Counted from the first letter of the stretch, positions 1-6,669 are shown. The stretch: 11,037 nucleotides of DNA from an uncultured Oscillospiraceae bacterium (GCA_934630985.1 CAKTXO010000044.1:1-11037); one strand, 5' to 3'. The notes: generated from the sequence alone by a model not told the origin. Translations and numbers: made by a program.

Positions 1-63
1 GATATCGGTGTAGACATTGGTGCTCACATTGACGCTGCCGTTTTCATTTTCGTGACGTACCAT
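1..63 (-). CDS. Asp23/Gls24-family envelope stress protein, N-terminal fragment
   Basis: Only the first 21 codons lie in the window; the gene runs off the left edge. The ATG (61-63) is preceded by GGAGG (71-75) at a 7-base spacing, so the start is well supported. The peptide begins MVRHENENGSVNVSTN and continues VYTDI. This resembles, from memory, the N-terminus of Asp23/Gls24-family proteins common in Clostridia, which usually continue into an AGDAA..CFGV motif that would lie outside this window. Members are small cytoplasmic or membrane-associated proteins linked to envelope stress; their biochemical role is poorly defined. The gene sits downstream of gpmI on the same strand, with repeat element copy 1 between them, and I see no convincing promoter of its own. 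With so few residues the family call is tentative. Confidence 0.6.
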   Translation of the reverse strand, partial: MVRHENENGSVNVSTNVYTDI

Positions 64-94
64 ATTACAACCTCCAATATTTTCGTAATGTATC

Positions 95-317
95 AGGGAA
101 GCTCTGATTCAATCGGCAAGAGCCGACAGCGAGAGATTTTTCTATAGCCGAAGGTTCTGAAAGCGGAGGAATACTTTGTGTACCCGCAAGGGGTATGCCG
201 CATCCGTAAGCCAGCTTGCGCTGGCAACGGCTGCGCTATATTTCCCGCTTTTGAAGCCGCACGGATAGAGGAAAAGATCCGCTGCTCGGCCGATGGCGAT
301 TTATTCAGAGTTTCCCT
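95..317 (+). repeat. Family 1 long-hairpin repeat, copy 1 (expanded)
   Basis: First of three related copies (also 3292-3454 and 10777-10942). The ends are an imperfect inverted repeat: AGGGAAGCTCTGATTCAATC on the left, and GATTTATTCAGAGTTTCCCT read into the right end. The left arm of the central stem (GTTCTGAAAGCGG) is intact, but the right arm has decayed (CCGCTTTTGAAGC). The loop is longer than in the other copies by about 58 bp (183-240). The copy occupies most of the 260-bp gap between gpmI and the partial Asp23-like gene and ends 6 bp before the gpmI stop codon. It has no protein-coding content. It could be a MITE-like mobile element or a large extragenic palindrome acting on mRNA ends. 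Confidence 0.8.
183..240. repeat. Palindromic insertion inside family 1 copy 1
   Basis: Compared with copies 2 and 3, which read TTTGTGTATTT in the loop, copy 1 has 58 extra bases after TTTGTGTA. TA lies on both sides (181-182 and 239-240), as a 2-bp target duplication would give. The insert contains a compound hairpin at 199-235: CGCA, CCGT and GCCAGC pair with GCTGGC, ACGG and TGCG around a TTGC loop. A smaller hairpin, TACCC/GGGTA, lies at 181-195. The origin is unknown; nested insertion of a second small palindrome is the simplest reading. Confidence 0.5.
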
Positions 318-323
318 AAAAAA

Positions 324-1886
324 TCAGATCATGCTCTCTTCCCAGCAGGAAGGTGCCTCCAGACCCATCATCTTCACAATGGTGGGAGCCACGTTGGCAA
401 GGCCGAAGTGACCCTCCTTGATATGCCAATCATGATCCTTATCATAGATGATGAAGGGGACGGGGTTCAGGGAGTGGGCGGTGCGGACGGAAGTCTTGCC
501 CTTCTTGGTCTCGGTCATCTGATCGGCGTTGCCGTGGTCGGCGGTGATGAGCACGGTGTAGCCGTACTTGTCGGCGGCCTCCAGAACGGCCTTCACGCTC
601 TTGTCCACGCACTCCATGGCATAGACTACCGCCTCCATGACGCCGGTGTGACCCACCATGTCGCCGTTGGGGTAGTTGCAGCGCAGGAACTGGAACTTGC
701 GGGAGGCCATGTTTTCCACCATCTTCTCGGTGATTTCCTTGGACTTCATGGCAGGAGCCTGCTCGAAGGGAATCACATCGGAGGGCACTTCCTCATAGAC
801 TTCCAGGTTCTCGTCCACCTTGCCGGAGCGGTTTCCGTTCCAGAAATAGGTGACGTGGCCGAACTTCTGAGTCTCGGACAGGGCGTACTCGTGGATGCCC
901 GCCTTGCACAGAACCTCGGTCAGGGTGTTGGTGATAACGGGAGGCTGCACCAGGTAGTGCTCGGGGATCTTCAGATCTCCGTCATACTGGAGCATACCGG
1001 CAAACTTCACGCCGGTGTAGTCTCCCCGGTCGAAGTGGTCGAAATCCTTCCGGTCAAAGGCCAGGGAAATCTCCTGAGCCCGGTCGCCCCGGAAGTTGAA
1101 GAGAATCACGCTGTCGCCGTTGGCGATTTTCGCCACGGGCTGGCCGTCTCTGGCCACCACGAAGGCAGGCAGATCCTGGTCGATGCAGCCGGTCTCCGCC
1201 CGGTAGGTCTCAATGGCCTCCTTGGCAGAGGCAAACATTCTGCCGCTCCCTTCCACATGGGTCCGCCAGCCGGCTTCCACCATGGGCCAGTTGGCTTCGT
1301 AGCGATCCATGGTGATCTTCATACGGCCGCCGCCGGAAGCGATGGCGTAGTCGCAGCCGTCGGTGTTCAACTCGGCCAGAACCTTCTCCAGCATATCCAC
1401 ATACTCCAGAGCGGAGGTGGCAGGCACGTCACGGCCGTCCAGCAGAATGTGGCAGTAGGCCTTCTTCACGCCTTCTTGATGAGCCTGGCGCAGCAGAGCG
1501 ATCAGGTGATGGATGTTGGAGTGGACGTTGCCGTCGGACAGCAGACCCAGGAAGTGCATGGCCTTGCCGCTGTTGGCATTGGCAATCAGCTCCTTCCAGG
1601 TTTCGGAAGCGTACAGGGTGCCGTTTGCGATGGACTCGCCCACCAGCTTCGCGCCCTGAGAATAGATCTGGCCGCAGCCCAGGGCATTGTGTCCCACCTC
1701 GCTGTTTCCCATATCCTCATCGGTGGGCAGACCGACGGCGGTGCCGTGGGCCTTCAGATAAGTATGGGGGCAGTTGGCAATCAGCCAGTCCAGAGTGGGG
1801 GTGTTTGCCACCTTGACAGCGTCGCCGCTGCCGCCGTCACCCTTGCCGACGCCGTCCATAATGACCAGTACAATGGGTTTTTCCAT
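324..1886 (-). CDS. gpmI: 2,3-bisphosphoglycerate-independent phosphoglycerate mutase
   Basis: Interconverts 3- and 2-phosphoglycerate in cytoplasmic glycolysis and gluconeogenesis, using two divalent metal ions (usually Mn) and a phosphoserine intermediate. The 520-residue length is normal. Visible alkaline-phosphatase-superfamily features are Asp11 (IMDGVG), catalytic Ser62 (MGNSEVGHNALG), DGRD at 150-153, FNFRGDR at 263-269, Asp409 and His413 (NGDMVGHTG), Asp450-His451 (TADHGNA) and His471. Several stretches (PTDEDMGNSEVGHNALG, ASGGGRM.ITMDRYE, FGHVTYFWNGNRSG) resemble the plant/trypanosome subtype more than the Bacillus subtype. The start at 1886 has GGAGGTC just upstream; an in-frame ATG at 1928 has no such site. 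The gene has its own sigma-A promoter and is followed by repeat copy 1. Confidence 0.97.
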   Translation of the reverse strand: MEKPIVLVIMDGVGKGDGGSGDAVKVANTPTLDWLIANCPHTYLKAHGTAVGLPTDEDMGNSEVGHNALGCGQIYSQGAKLVGESIANGTLYASETWKELIANANSGKAMHFLGLLSDGNVHSNIHHLIALLRQAHQEGVKKAYCHILLDGRDVPATSALEYVDMLEKVLAELNTDGCDYAIASGGGRMKITMDRYEANWPMVEAGWRTHVEGSGRMFASAKEAIETYRAETGCIDQDLPAFVVARDGQPVAKIANGDSVILFNFRGDRAQEISLAFDRKDFDHFDRGDYTGVKFAGMLQYDGDLKIPEHYLVQPPVITNTLTEVLCKAGIHEYALSETQKFGHVTYFWNGNRSGKVDENLEVYEEVPSDVIPFEQAPAMKSKEITEKMVENMASRKFQFLRCNYPNGDMVGHTGVMEAVVYAMECVDKSVKAVLEAADKYGYTVLITADHGNADQMTETKKGKTSVRTAHSLNPVPFIIYDKDHDWHIKEGHFGLANVAPTIVKMMGLEAPSCWEESMI

Positions 1887-1944
1887 GATTTTTGACCTCC
1901 AAAAGCGAGTTTTCGCATAATTTTGCATCTTAACCAGTTCCCTT

Positions 1945-1973
1945 ATTTTACATCATTTTCACAGAAGTTACAA
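1945..1973 (-). promoter_or_regulatory. Sigma-A promoter of gpmI
   Basis: On the minus strand, -35 TTGTAA (1968-1973), a 17-base spacer and -10 TAAAAT (1945-1950). Matches to consensus are 4/6 and 5/6, with TG directly upstream of the -10. Transcription would start near 1938, giving a leader of about 50 bases to the gpmI ATG. Confidence 0.7.
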
Positions 1974-2001
1974 CTACTTTTTTATTTTTTCCGTTCCAAC
2001 C

Positions 2002-2049
2002 AAAAAAACCTCCGGGAAATCCCCAAAATGGGTGATTTTCCCGGAAGTT
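2002..2049 (-). terminator. Intrinsic terminator of the BspA-like gene
   Basis: TCCGGGAAA (2011-2019) pairs with TTTCCCGGA (2037-2045), with an inner CCC/GGG pair and an outer AAC/GTT extension. On the minus strand the stem is followed by seven T residues (A residues 2002-2008 on plus). It lies between the BspA-like gene and the gpmI promoter, so it should isolate the two transcripts. Confidence 0.8.
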
Positions 2050-2077
2050 GTTAAGCATTTTTTAAGTCGCTCATACT

Positions 2078-2234
2078 GAACTCCAATTAAAATCTTTAGA
2101 AAAGATTTTAATTGCCCGAAGGGCAAGGAGTTCATATGAGACTTGTTTTGTGATTTCTTTCCTTATAAATCACAAAACTGGCAGCGCCGTCAGGCGATGC
2201 CTTCCTGATTAAAATCAAAGATTTTAATCAGGAA
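2078..2234. repeat. Cluster of perfect hairpins after the BspA-like gene
   Basis: Four strong palindromes in about 157 bp. (1) AATTAAAATCTTT / AAAGATTTTAATT (2085-2097 and 2101-2113, 13 bp) plus GCCCGAAGGGC (2114-2124), enclosed by GAACTCC/GGAGTTC (2078-2084 and 2127-2133), a three-way-junction layout. (2) GTTTTGTGATTT / AAATCACAAAAC (2145-2156 and 2167-2178). (3) GGCAGCGCC / GGCGATGCC around GTCA (2180-2201). (4) TTCCTGATTAAAATC / GATTTTAATCAGGAA (2202-2216 and 2220-2234, perfect 15 bp). The last begins 6 bases beyond the BspA-like stop codon. They look like repetitive extragenic palindromes and may protect or process mRNA 3' ends. No coding content. Confidence 0.75.
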
Positions 2235-2240
2235 ATAGTA

Positions 2241-3254
2241 TCAGAATTGATTCCTCCGGCCAATGCCCCGGACGATCATGGCACCGGCCAGCAGCATGGT
2301 CAGAACCCCCGCCACCATGGCGATGCCGATCCAGCCCTTGCTTTCTTTCTTTTTCTCTTCCGCGTCCGGTTCGGTGGTTTCCGTAGTGGCCGCCTCAGTG
2401 GTTTCCTGTGTAGTCTCCACGGTGGTTTCGGCGGTGCTCTCCACGGTGGTCGGCACAGTAGTCGGCTCCGTCGTTGCCTCCGTAGCCGCCGTGGTTTCCG
2501 GGGCGGTTTCCGACTGCGCCATGGCCATCAGCGCCTCGTGCATGGAAGAGGTGGGATCCAGCGCCGCCACCGCCTCGGAGACGGTCTCCTGGGTGGTCTC
2601 CTTGGCAGCCTTGGTCTCGTCGGTCTTTTCGCTGTCTTCCATGCTGTCGGTGGAGCCGCTGGAGGTGGGCAGGTTGTTGGGATCGAAGGTTCCCATGGTA
2701 ATGCCCAGATTGCCGCCGTAGCCGCTGATGAGGGTGGAGGTATACTCGCTGGGCCAGGGGTTGTTGGTGGGATAGAACACCGATACATAGCCCCCTGTCC
2801 ACAGGCAGCTGTCGTTGAACCGGGGCATTCCGCCGTCGCAGTAGACGTATTTCAGATTCTCGCAGCCCCGGAAGCTCTGGGCACCGAAAATCCGGAAGGT
2901 GCTGGGCAGATGGAGATAGGTAAGTCCCGTGCAGTTATAGAAGGCCTTGGCGCCGATTTCCACCAGGCTGTCGCCGAAGTCCACGGTTTTCAGCCGGTCA
3001 CAGCCGTAAAAGGCCTGATCGCCCAGCTTGGTCACGCCGCCGGTGAGCACCACATGGTCGATCTTCGTCTTGTAGGACTCCCAGGCGCTGCCGTCTTCCA
3101 CCTCTCCGCTGCCGGAAATGGTCAGAGTGTAGTTGTCCAGGGTCCAGGTCATCCCCTCGCCGCAGGTGCCGTTGGCAGTGACCGCCCCGGCTGCCGGTGC
3201 CAGCACGGTAAGCAGCAGCGCGGCAAGCACAGCGGTAATCATCCATTTTTTCAT
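2241..3254 (-). CDS. Secreted BspA-like leucine-rich-repeat surface protein
   Basis: 337 residues, probably exported and held in the membrane. Residues 1-24 form a signal peptide (KK, hydrophobic core, APAAGA). Residues 28-53 carry the GTCGEGMTWTLDN...LTISGSG motif that commonly precedes BspA/LRR_5 domains. Residues 61-165 hold degenerate LRR_5 repeats (LGDQAFYGCDRLKTVDF, IGAKAFYNCTGLTYLHLP, FGAQSFRGCENLKYVYC). A low-complexity Thr/Glu stalk (about 195-303, many ETT units) leads to a KKK-flanked transmembrane helix (about 307-328) and a short basic tail. There is no LPxTG motif. Such proteins are often adhesins or host-interacting surface proteins; the ligand here is unknown. A purine-rich AAGGAAAGGA site lies about 10 bases upstream of the ATG. 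Repeat copy 2 separates it from recG and no clear promoter is seen, so it may be read from recG or from sequence within the repeat. Confidence 0.88.
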   Translation of the reverse strand: MKKWMITAVLAALLLTVLAPAAGAVTANGTCGEGMTWTLDNYTLTISGSGEVEDGSAWESYKTKIDHVVLTGGVTKLGDQAFYGCDRLKTVDFGDSLVEIGAKAFYNCTGLTYLHLPSTFRIFGAQSFRGCENLKYVYCDGGMPRFNDSCLWTGGYVSVFYPTNNPWPSEYTSTLISGYGGNLGITMGTFDPNNLPTSSGSTDSMEDSEKTDETKAAKETTQETVSEAVAALDPTSSMHEALMAMAQSETAPETTAATEATTEPTTVPTTVESTAETTVETTQETTEAATTETTEPDAEEKKKESKGWIGIAMVAGVLTMLLAGAMIVRGIGRRNQF

Positions 3255-3291
3255 ATATTGTATATCCTTTCCTTCATTAAAGAATAATTAG

Positions 3292-3454
3292 AGGAAGCTC
3301 TGATTAAATCGGCGAGAGCTGACGGCAGAAGATTTTGGCTCAGCCGAAAGTTCTGAAAGCGGAGGAATACTTTGTGTATTTTCCGCTTTCAGAACTGCAC
3401 GGATGGGGCAAAAGATTCGCCGATCAGCCGAAGGCGATTTATTCAGAGGTTCCT
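3292..3454 (+). repeat. Family 1 long-hairpin repeat, copy 2
   Basis: The clearest copy. The ends AGGAAGCTCTGATTAAATCG (left) and the reverse complement of the right end, AGGAACCTCTGAATAAATCG, differ at two positions. The two arms can be aligned over about 70 bases up to the central stem GTTCTGAAAGCGG / CCGCTTTCAGAAC, whose loop holds AATAC/GTATT. ATTAG lies directly outside both ends (3287-3291 and 3455-3459), a candidate 5-bp target duplication. The right copy of ATTAG contains the recG stop codon. The element fills the gap between recG and the BspA-like gene. Confidence 0.85.
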
Positions 3455-3455
3455 A

Positions 3456-5504
3456 TTAGTTCATGGTTCCTTCTGCCCGGGCGAACAGCTCTCCGATTCG
3501 CTCCCGCAAAGCCCGGGCTTCCGGGGTGTCCTCGGTGCCGTGGGCATCAATCCATTGGGCGGAAGCGGTCTGCGCCTGCTTCAGCGTTGCCAGATCACAG
3601 CTCAGATCCCCCACCCGGAAGGCCGGCAGTCCGGATTGCCGGGAGCCGAAGAAGTCCCCGGGGCCCCGGAGCTTCAAATCCTCCTCGGCAATGCGGAAGC
3701 CGTCGTTGGTTTTGCACAGAGCCTTCAGCCGCTGAAGGGTTTCCGGATTGCCATTGTGGGTGGTGAGAATGCAGTAGCTTTTGGCCTTGCCCCGACCTAC
3801 CCGGCCTCGGAGCTGGTGAAGCTGGCTCAGACCGAATCGGTCGGCGTCCTCAATGACCATCAGCGTAGCGTTGGGCACGTCCACCCCTACCTCGATGACG
3901 GTGGTGGCTACCATCACATCCGCTTCCCCCCGGGCGAAGGCCGCCATGGCGGCTTCCTTCTCCGCCCCTTTCATCTGACCGTGAAGCAGCGCGATCCGCA
4001 GATCGGGGAACACGGTTTGTTGTAGGGTTTCCGCCCAGGCCGAGGCCGCCTTCACCCCCAGCTCCTGGTTTTCCTCCACCGCCGGGCAGACCACAAAGCA
4101 CTGATGCCCCTCGGCAACCTGCTTGCGGATAAAGGCATTGATTCTGGCTCGATAGCTCTCCCCCACCAGGAAGGTTTCCACCGTCTGCCGCCCCGGGGGC
4201 AGCTCATCCAGAATGGATACGTCCAGATCGCCGTACATCAGAAGCGCCAGGGTTCTGGGAATGGGGGTTGCGGACATGACCAGCAGATGGGGATCCTCCC
4301 CTTTTTCCGACAGCTTTGACCGCTGGGCCACGCCGAACCGGTGCTGCTCGTCGGCAATCACCAATCCCAGGCGCAAGAATCGGGTGGCATCCGTCAGGAG
4401 GGCGTGGGTGCCCACCACCACCTGGGTTTCTCCGGAAGCCAGCCGCTCCCGGGCTTCCCGCTTCTGCCTGACCGTCATGGAGCCGGTGAGCAAATCCACG
4501 GTAATTCCCAGCGGGGCAAACAGCTTGCTCAGGCTGGCATAGTGCTGCTCGGCCAGAATTTCCGTGGGAGCCATCAGCGCCGTCTGCGCCCCGTTGCCCG
4601 CGGCGCAGTAGGCGGCAGCCGCCGCCACCATGGTTTTTCCGCTGCCCACATCCCCCTGCACCAGCCGGTTCATGGGCTTACCGGAACGGAAATCCGACAG
4701 AATCTCTTCCACCGCCCGGCTCTGGGCGCCGGTGAGAGAAAAGGCAAGGCTTCCGTAGAAGGGCTTCATATTAAAATTGTGATAGGGCGTGCATTTCTTC
4801 TCCGCCCGGGAAGCCCGCATCAGGGACAGTCCCGCGGAGAAAACGAAGAATTCCTCAAAAATCAGCCGTTTCTTTGCCTGAGCCGCCTGCTCCATGTCCC
4901 GGGGCTGATGGATGGCGTGGTAGGCTTCCTCCGCCGGGAGAATTCCGTATTCCGCCCGAACGGCCTCCGGCAGAATTTCCGCCGGGGGATCGCAGACCGC
5001 CAGCGCCTGCAAAACCGCCTTTCCCACCGCGGCGTTGGTCAGCCCCGCGGTCAGGGGGTAAATGGGCAGCACCCGGCGGGTGGTAAGCCCCGGACTGTCC
5101 GGATTCTCGAAAACCGGGTTGGTCATATTATAGCCCACAAAATCCCCGGATACCGCGCCGTAGAAAATATATTCTCTGCCGTATTCCAGCTGGCCCGCGG
5201 CAAAGCGGTTGTTGAAGAAGGTCACGTTCAGCCGTCCGGTGGTATCCGCCAGCTGCACCTTGGTCATATCCAGTCCCTTGCGGATATGGGCGGTGCGGGG
5301 ATTGTTCATGACCGTGGCTTGGAAGCAGGCGGGAACGTCAGGACTCAGCTCCGAAATGGTGACAAGCTTCGTCCGATCCTCGTAGCCCCTGGGAAAATGG
5401 CAGATCAGATCCCCCAGGGTAAAAATATTGAGATTGGCAAAGAGCTTGGCCTTTGCCTCCCCCACCCCCTTGAGGATGGTCACGGGATCGCCCAGACGCG
5501 CCAT
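3456..5504 (-). CDS. recG: ATP-dependent DNA helicase RecG
   Basis: Branch-migrating superfamily 2 helicase that remodels stalled replication forks and recombination intermediates. The 682 residues fit the family. An N-terminal wedge/OB-fold domain covers about residues 30-130 (VQLADTTGRLNVTFFNN). Helicase motifs are Walker A GDVGSGKT (284-291), DEQH box (385-388), SATPIPRT (411-418), IEVGVDVPNA and the C-terminal LRGRVGRG (565-572). The start at 5504 (MARLGDP) has AAGGCGG at a 7-base spacing. Upstream in-frame ATGs at 5522 and 5591 are poorer: the first lies in the short leader and the second lies upstream of the -10. The promoter at 5536-5564 fits. The stop codon touches repeat copy 2. Confidence 0.97.
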   Translation of the reverse strand: MARLGDPVTILKGVGEAKAKLFANLNIFTLGDLICHFPRGYEDRTKLVTISELSPDVPACFQATVMNNPRTAHIRKGLDMTKVQLADTTGRLNVTFFNNRFAAGQLEYGREYIFYGAVSGDFVGYNMTNPVFENPDSPGLTTRRVLPIYPLTAGLTNAAVGKAVLQALAVCDPPAEILPEAVRAEYGILPAEEAYHAIHQPRDMEQAAQAKKRLIFEEFFVFSAGLSLMRASRAEKKCTPYHNFNMKPFYGSLAFSLTGAQSRAVEEILSDFRSGKPMNRLVQGDVGSGKTMVAAAAAYCAAGNGAQTALMAPTEILAEQHYASLSKLFAPLGITVDLLTGSMTVRQKREARERLASGETQVVVGTHALLTDATRFLRLGLVIADEQHRFGVAQRSKLSEKGEDPHLLVMSATPIPRTLALLMYGDLDVSILDELPPGRQTVETFLVGESYRARINAFIRKQVAEGHQCFVVCPAVEENQELGVKAASAWAETLQQTVFPDLRIALLHGQMKGAEKEAAMAAFARGEADVMVATTVIEVGVDVPNATLMVIEDADRFGLSQLHQLRGRVGRGKAKSYCILTTHNGNPETLQRLKALCKTNDGFRIAEEDLKLRGPGDFFGSRQSGLPAFRVGDLSCDLATLKQAQTASAQWIDAHGTEDTPEARALRERIGELFARAEGTMN

Positions 5505-5535
5505 GGATTCACCGCCTTGCATGGTTTTCCCGCTT

Positions 5536-5564
5536 ATTATACTGCCTTTCCCAGCAGAAAGCAA
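5536..5564 (-). promoter_or_regulatory. Sigma-A promoter of recG
   Basis: On the minus strand, -35 TTGCTT (5559-5564), 17-base spacer, and a perfect -10 TATAAT (5536-5541). The predicted start near 5529 gives a leader of about 25 bases, which supports 5504 as the recG start codon. Confidence 0.75.
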
Positions 5565-5595
5565 CGAAATTCTTCCGGCTTCTTTCGACAACGGC

Positions 5596-5618
5596 GGCTC
5601 CCTTGTGTAAAGGGAGCC
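5596..5618. repeat. Short palindrome upstream of recG
   Basis: GGCTCCCTT / AAGGGAGCC, a perfect 9-bp stem around GTGTA. It lies upstream of the recG promoter and begins a run of repeats that extends to 5969. It may be a terminator or an extragenic palindrome; no T-run follows on either strand. Confidence 0.55.
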
Positions 5619-5646
5619 GGTGTATCAAAAAGCCCGAAAGATACGT

Positions 5647-5778
5647 TGTCATTGCGAACCATCCCGCAGGATGGTTCGCAATCCCCCGGTCAGATGGAAA
5701 AGCTACTGGTTTAGGATCGAAAATGTTTGAAGATTAGGGGGATTGCCACGCCAGTGTGAGCACTGGCTCGCAATGACA
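5647..5778 (+). repeat. Family 2 cruciform-like repeat, copy A
   Basis: Outer ends TGTCATTGCGA (5647-5657) and TCGCAATGACA (5768-5778) are perfect inverted repeats. Inside are a hairpin GCGAACCATCC/GGATGGTTCGC (5654-5679), a long-range pair GCAATCCCCC (5678-5687) with GGGGGATTGC (5737-5746), and a hairpin GCCAGTG/CACTGGC (5750-5767). The last 40 or so bases are identical to copy B (10552-10693). No coding content. Located between the rpsT terminator and the recG promoter. Confidence 0.85.
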
Positions 5779-5833
5779 TGCGTTATATGAGGGCTCTCAG
5801 AAATTTGTCCCGACCTCATCCGCCCGACCGGCA

Positions 5834-5854
5834 CCTTCCCCTCCCAGGGGAAGG
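5834..5854. repeat. CCTTCCCCT/AGGGGAAGG palindrome
   Basis: Perfect 9-bp stem around CCC within the rpsT-recG gap. It is the type of short GC-rich palindrome that recurs in gut Clostridia (recalled, not searched). No T-run follows. Confidence 0.5.
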
Positions 5855-5871
5855 CATTTTCACAAAACCTA

Positions 5872-5969
5872 GGCAGCGAGGAATTTTCGTTCTGGGCGAA
5901 GGTTTTTCCCGCAGACGTACATCGGGTACGTCAGGAAAAAATGGCGCAGCATTGGAAAAAACCGCTGCC
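5872..5969. repeat. Third long imperfect inverted repeat
   Basis: Outer ends GGCAGCG (5872-5878) and CGCTGCC (5963-5969) pair. The centre is a stem TTTTTCC...GACGTAC (5903-5920) against GTACGTC.GGAAAAA (5926-5940). Intermediate TTTTC/GAAAA stretches also pair in part. The 98-bp unit resembles a hairpin-type extragenic element but has only one copy in this window. It lies just downstream of the rpsT terminator. Confidence 0.6.
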
Positions 5970-5982
5970 CGTGATATAAATG

Positions 5983-6014
5983 AAAAAACTCCCTCCAAAT
6001 AAGGAAGGAGGGAG
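5983..6014 (-). terminator. Intrinsic terminator of rpsT
   Basis: On the minus strand CTCCCTCC (6007-6014) pairs with GGAGGGAG (5989-5996) across a 10-base loop, followed directly by six T residues. It begins about 15 bases after the rpsT stop codon. A textbook rho-independent terminator. Confidence 0.9.
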
Positions 6015-6029
6015 ATATTTTCAGAGAAA

Positions 6030-6293
6030 TCAGGCCAGCTTGTTCATCTGGAGCGTCATGGAGCTCTTCTTGCGGGCAGCGTTGTTCTTGTGCAACAGAC
6101 CCTTGACAACCGCCTGATCCACAGCCTTGACAGCCACCTTGTAAGCAGCCTCAGCGGCAGCCTTGTCGCCGGACACCACAGCGGCGTCGAACTTCTTCAG
6201 GTTGGTCTTCAGCTCAGACTTGTTTGCCTTGTTCTTCTCATAAGCGATCTTGGAAGAAATGACATCCTTCTTAGAGGACTTGATGTTGGGCAT
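6030..6293 (-). CDS. rpsT: 30S ribosomal protein S20
   Basis: 87-residue basic protein that binds 16S rRNA and assists assembly of the small subunit. The start PNIKSSKKDV, the Lys-rich helices and the C-terminal VKGLLHKNNAARKKSSM segment are typical of S20. The start at 6293 has AAGGAGGT (6301-6308) at a 7-base spacing. An in-frame ATG at 6302 would overlap this site and is rejected. The gene is monocistronic, with its own promoter and terminator, and is transcribed away from the DnaA-box region. Confidence 0.97.
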   Translation of the reverse strand: MPNIKSSKKDVISSKIAYEKNKANKSELKTNLKKFDAAVVSGDKAAAEAAYKVAVKAVDQAVVKGLLHKNNAARKKSSMTLQMNKLA

Positions 6294-6333
6294 GGATTTC
6301 ACCTCCTTGTGTTATCTTTCCATACGGGTACAC

Positions 6334-6362
6334 ATTATAGCGTCTTTCCGGCGCAAAATCAA
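6334..6362 (-). promoter_or_regulatory. Sigma-A promoter of rpsT
   Basis: On the minus strand, -35 TTGATT (6357-6362), 17-base spacer and a perfect -10 TATAAT (6334-6339). The predicted start near 6327 gives a leader of about 34 bases before the ATG. Confidence 0.85.
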
Positions 6363-6547
6363 CCCCCATTTTGAATTTTTTTCACAGTGCGACGGAAGTC
6401 CCCTGCCTTTCCCAAAGGCCGCGAAAAAAAGAGGGCTGTCAAGTCCTAATTTTTGCACAAAAAATTTCCCTTGGTAAAAATCCACCATCCGAAAAAAGTG
6501 GGGTTTTTGTAAAATCCTCCCCGCCGTTTTATGTGAACGAAAAATGA

Positions 6548-6669
6548 ATATCCACACATCGGCATCCCTGTGGAAAACTCCTGTGGACAAACCTGTGGAG
6601 AATGTGGAAAACTCCGAGTTATCAACAGGTATTTTTCTCCACAGCGGATTTCCACACATCTGTGGAATT
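6548..6669. other. DnaA-box cluster, candidate replication origin
   Basis: Nine 9-mers close to the DnaA box TTATCCACA lie in about 120 bp. Forward: ATATCCACA (6548-6556), TTATCAACA (6619-6627), TTCTCCACA (6635-6643), ATTTCCACA (6648-6656). Reverse (read on minus): TTTTCCACA (6569-6577), TTGTCCACA (6582-6590), TTCTCCACA (6594-6602), TTTTCCACA (6603-6611), AATTCCACA (6661-6669). Seven match at 8 of 9 positions and two at 7 of 9. Four reverse boxes are spaced 13, 12 and 9 bases apart, start to start. Such density is typical of bacterial oriC. The region lies in the rpsT-sigG gap and genes diverge from it on both sides. No dnaA or dnaN is in the window, and I see no convincing DnaA-trio. Alternatives are a DnaA-titration site or DnaA control of rpsT or sigG. 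Confidence 0.6.

Noticed and set aside
178..411. Small plus-strand open frame across repeat copy 1 and the gpmI end
   Set aside because: It lies within a palindromic repeat, overlaps gpmI antisense and has no counterpart in the other two repeat copies.
408..1895. Long plus-strand open frame (495 codons) opposite gpmI
   Set aside because: It is antisense to a clear GpmI, with a low-complexity Val/Gly/His-rich composition and no ribosome binding site; GC-rich codon bias keeps the opposite frame open.
4341..5714. Long plus-strand open frame opposite recG
   Set aside because: Antisense to strongly conserved helicase motifs; no family resemblance and it runs into the repeat region.
6474..6520. 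Hairpin with T-run in the rpsT-sigG gap as a terminator
   Set aside because: The stem has a bulge and a wobble pair, and no gene ends upstream of it on the plus strand.
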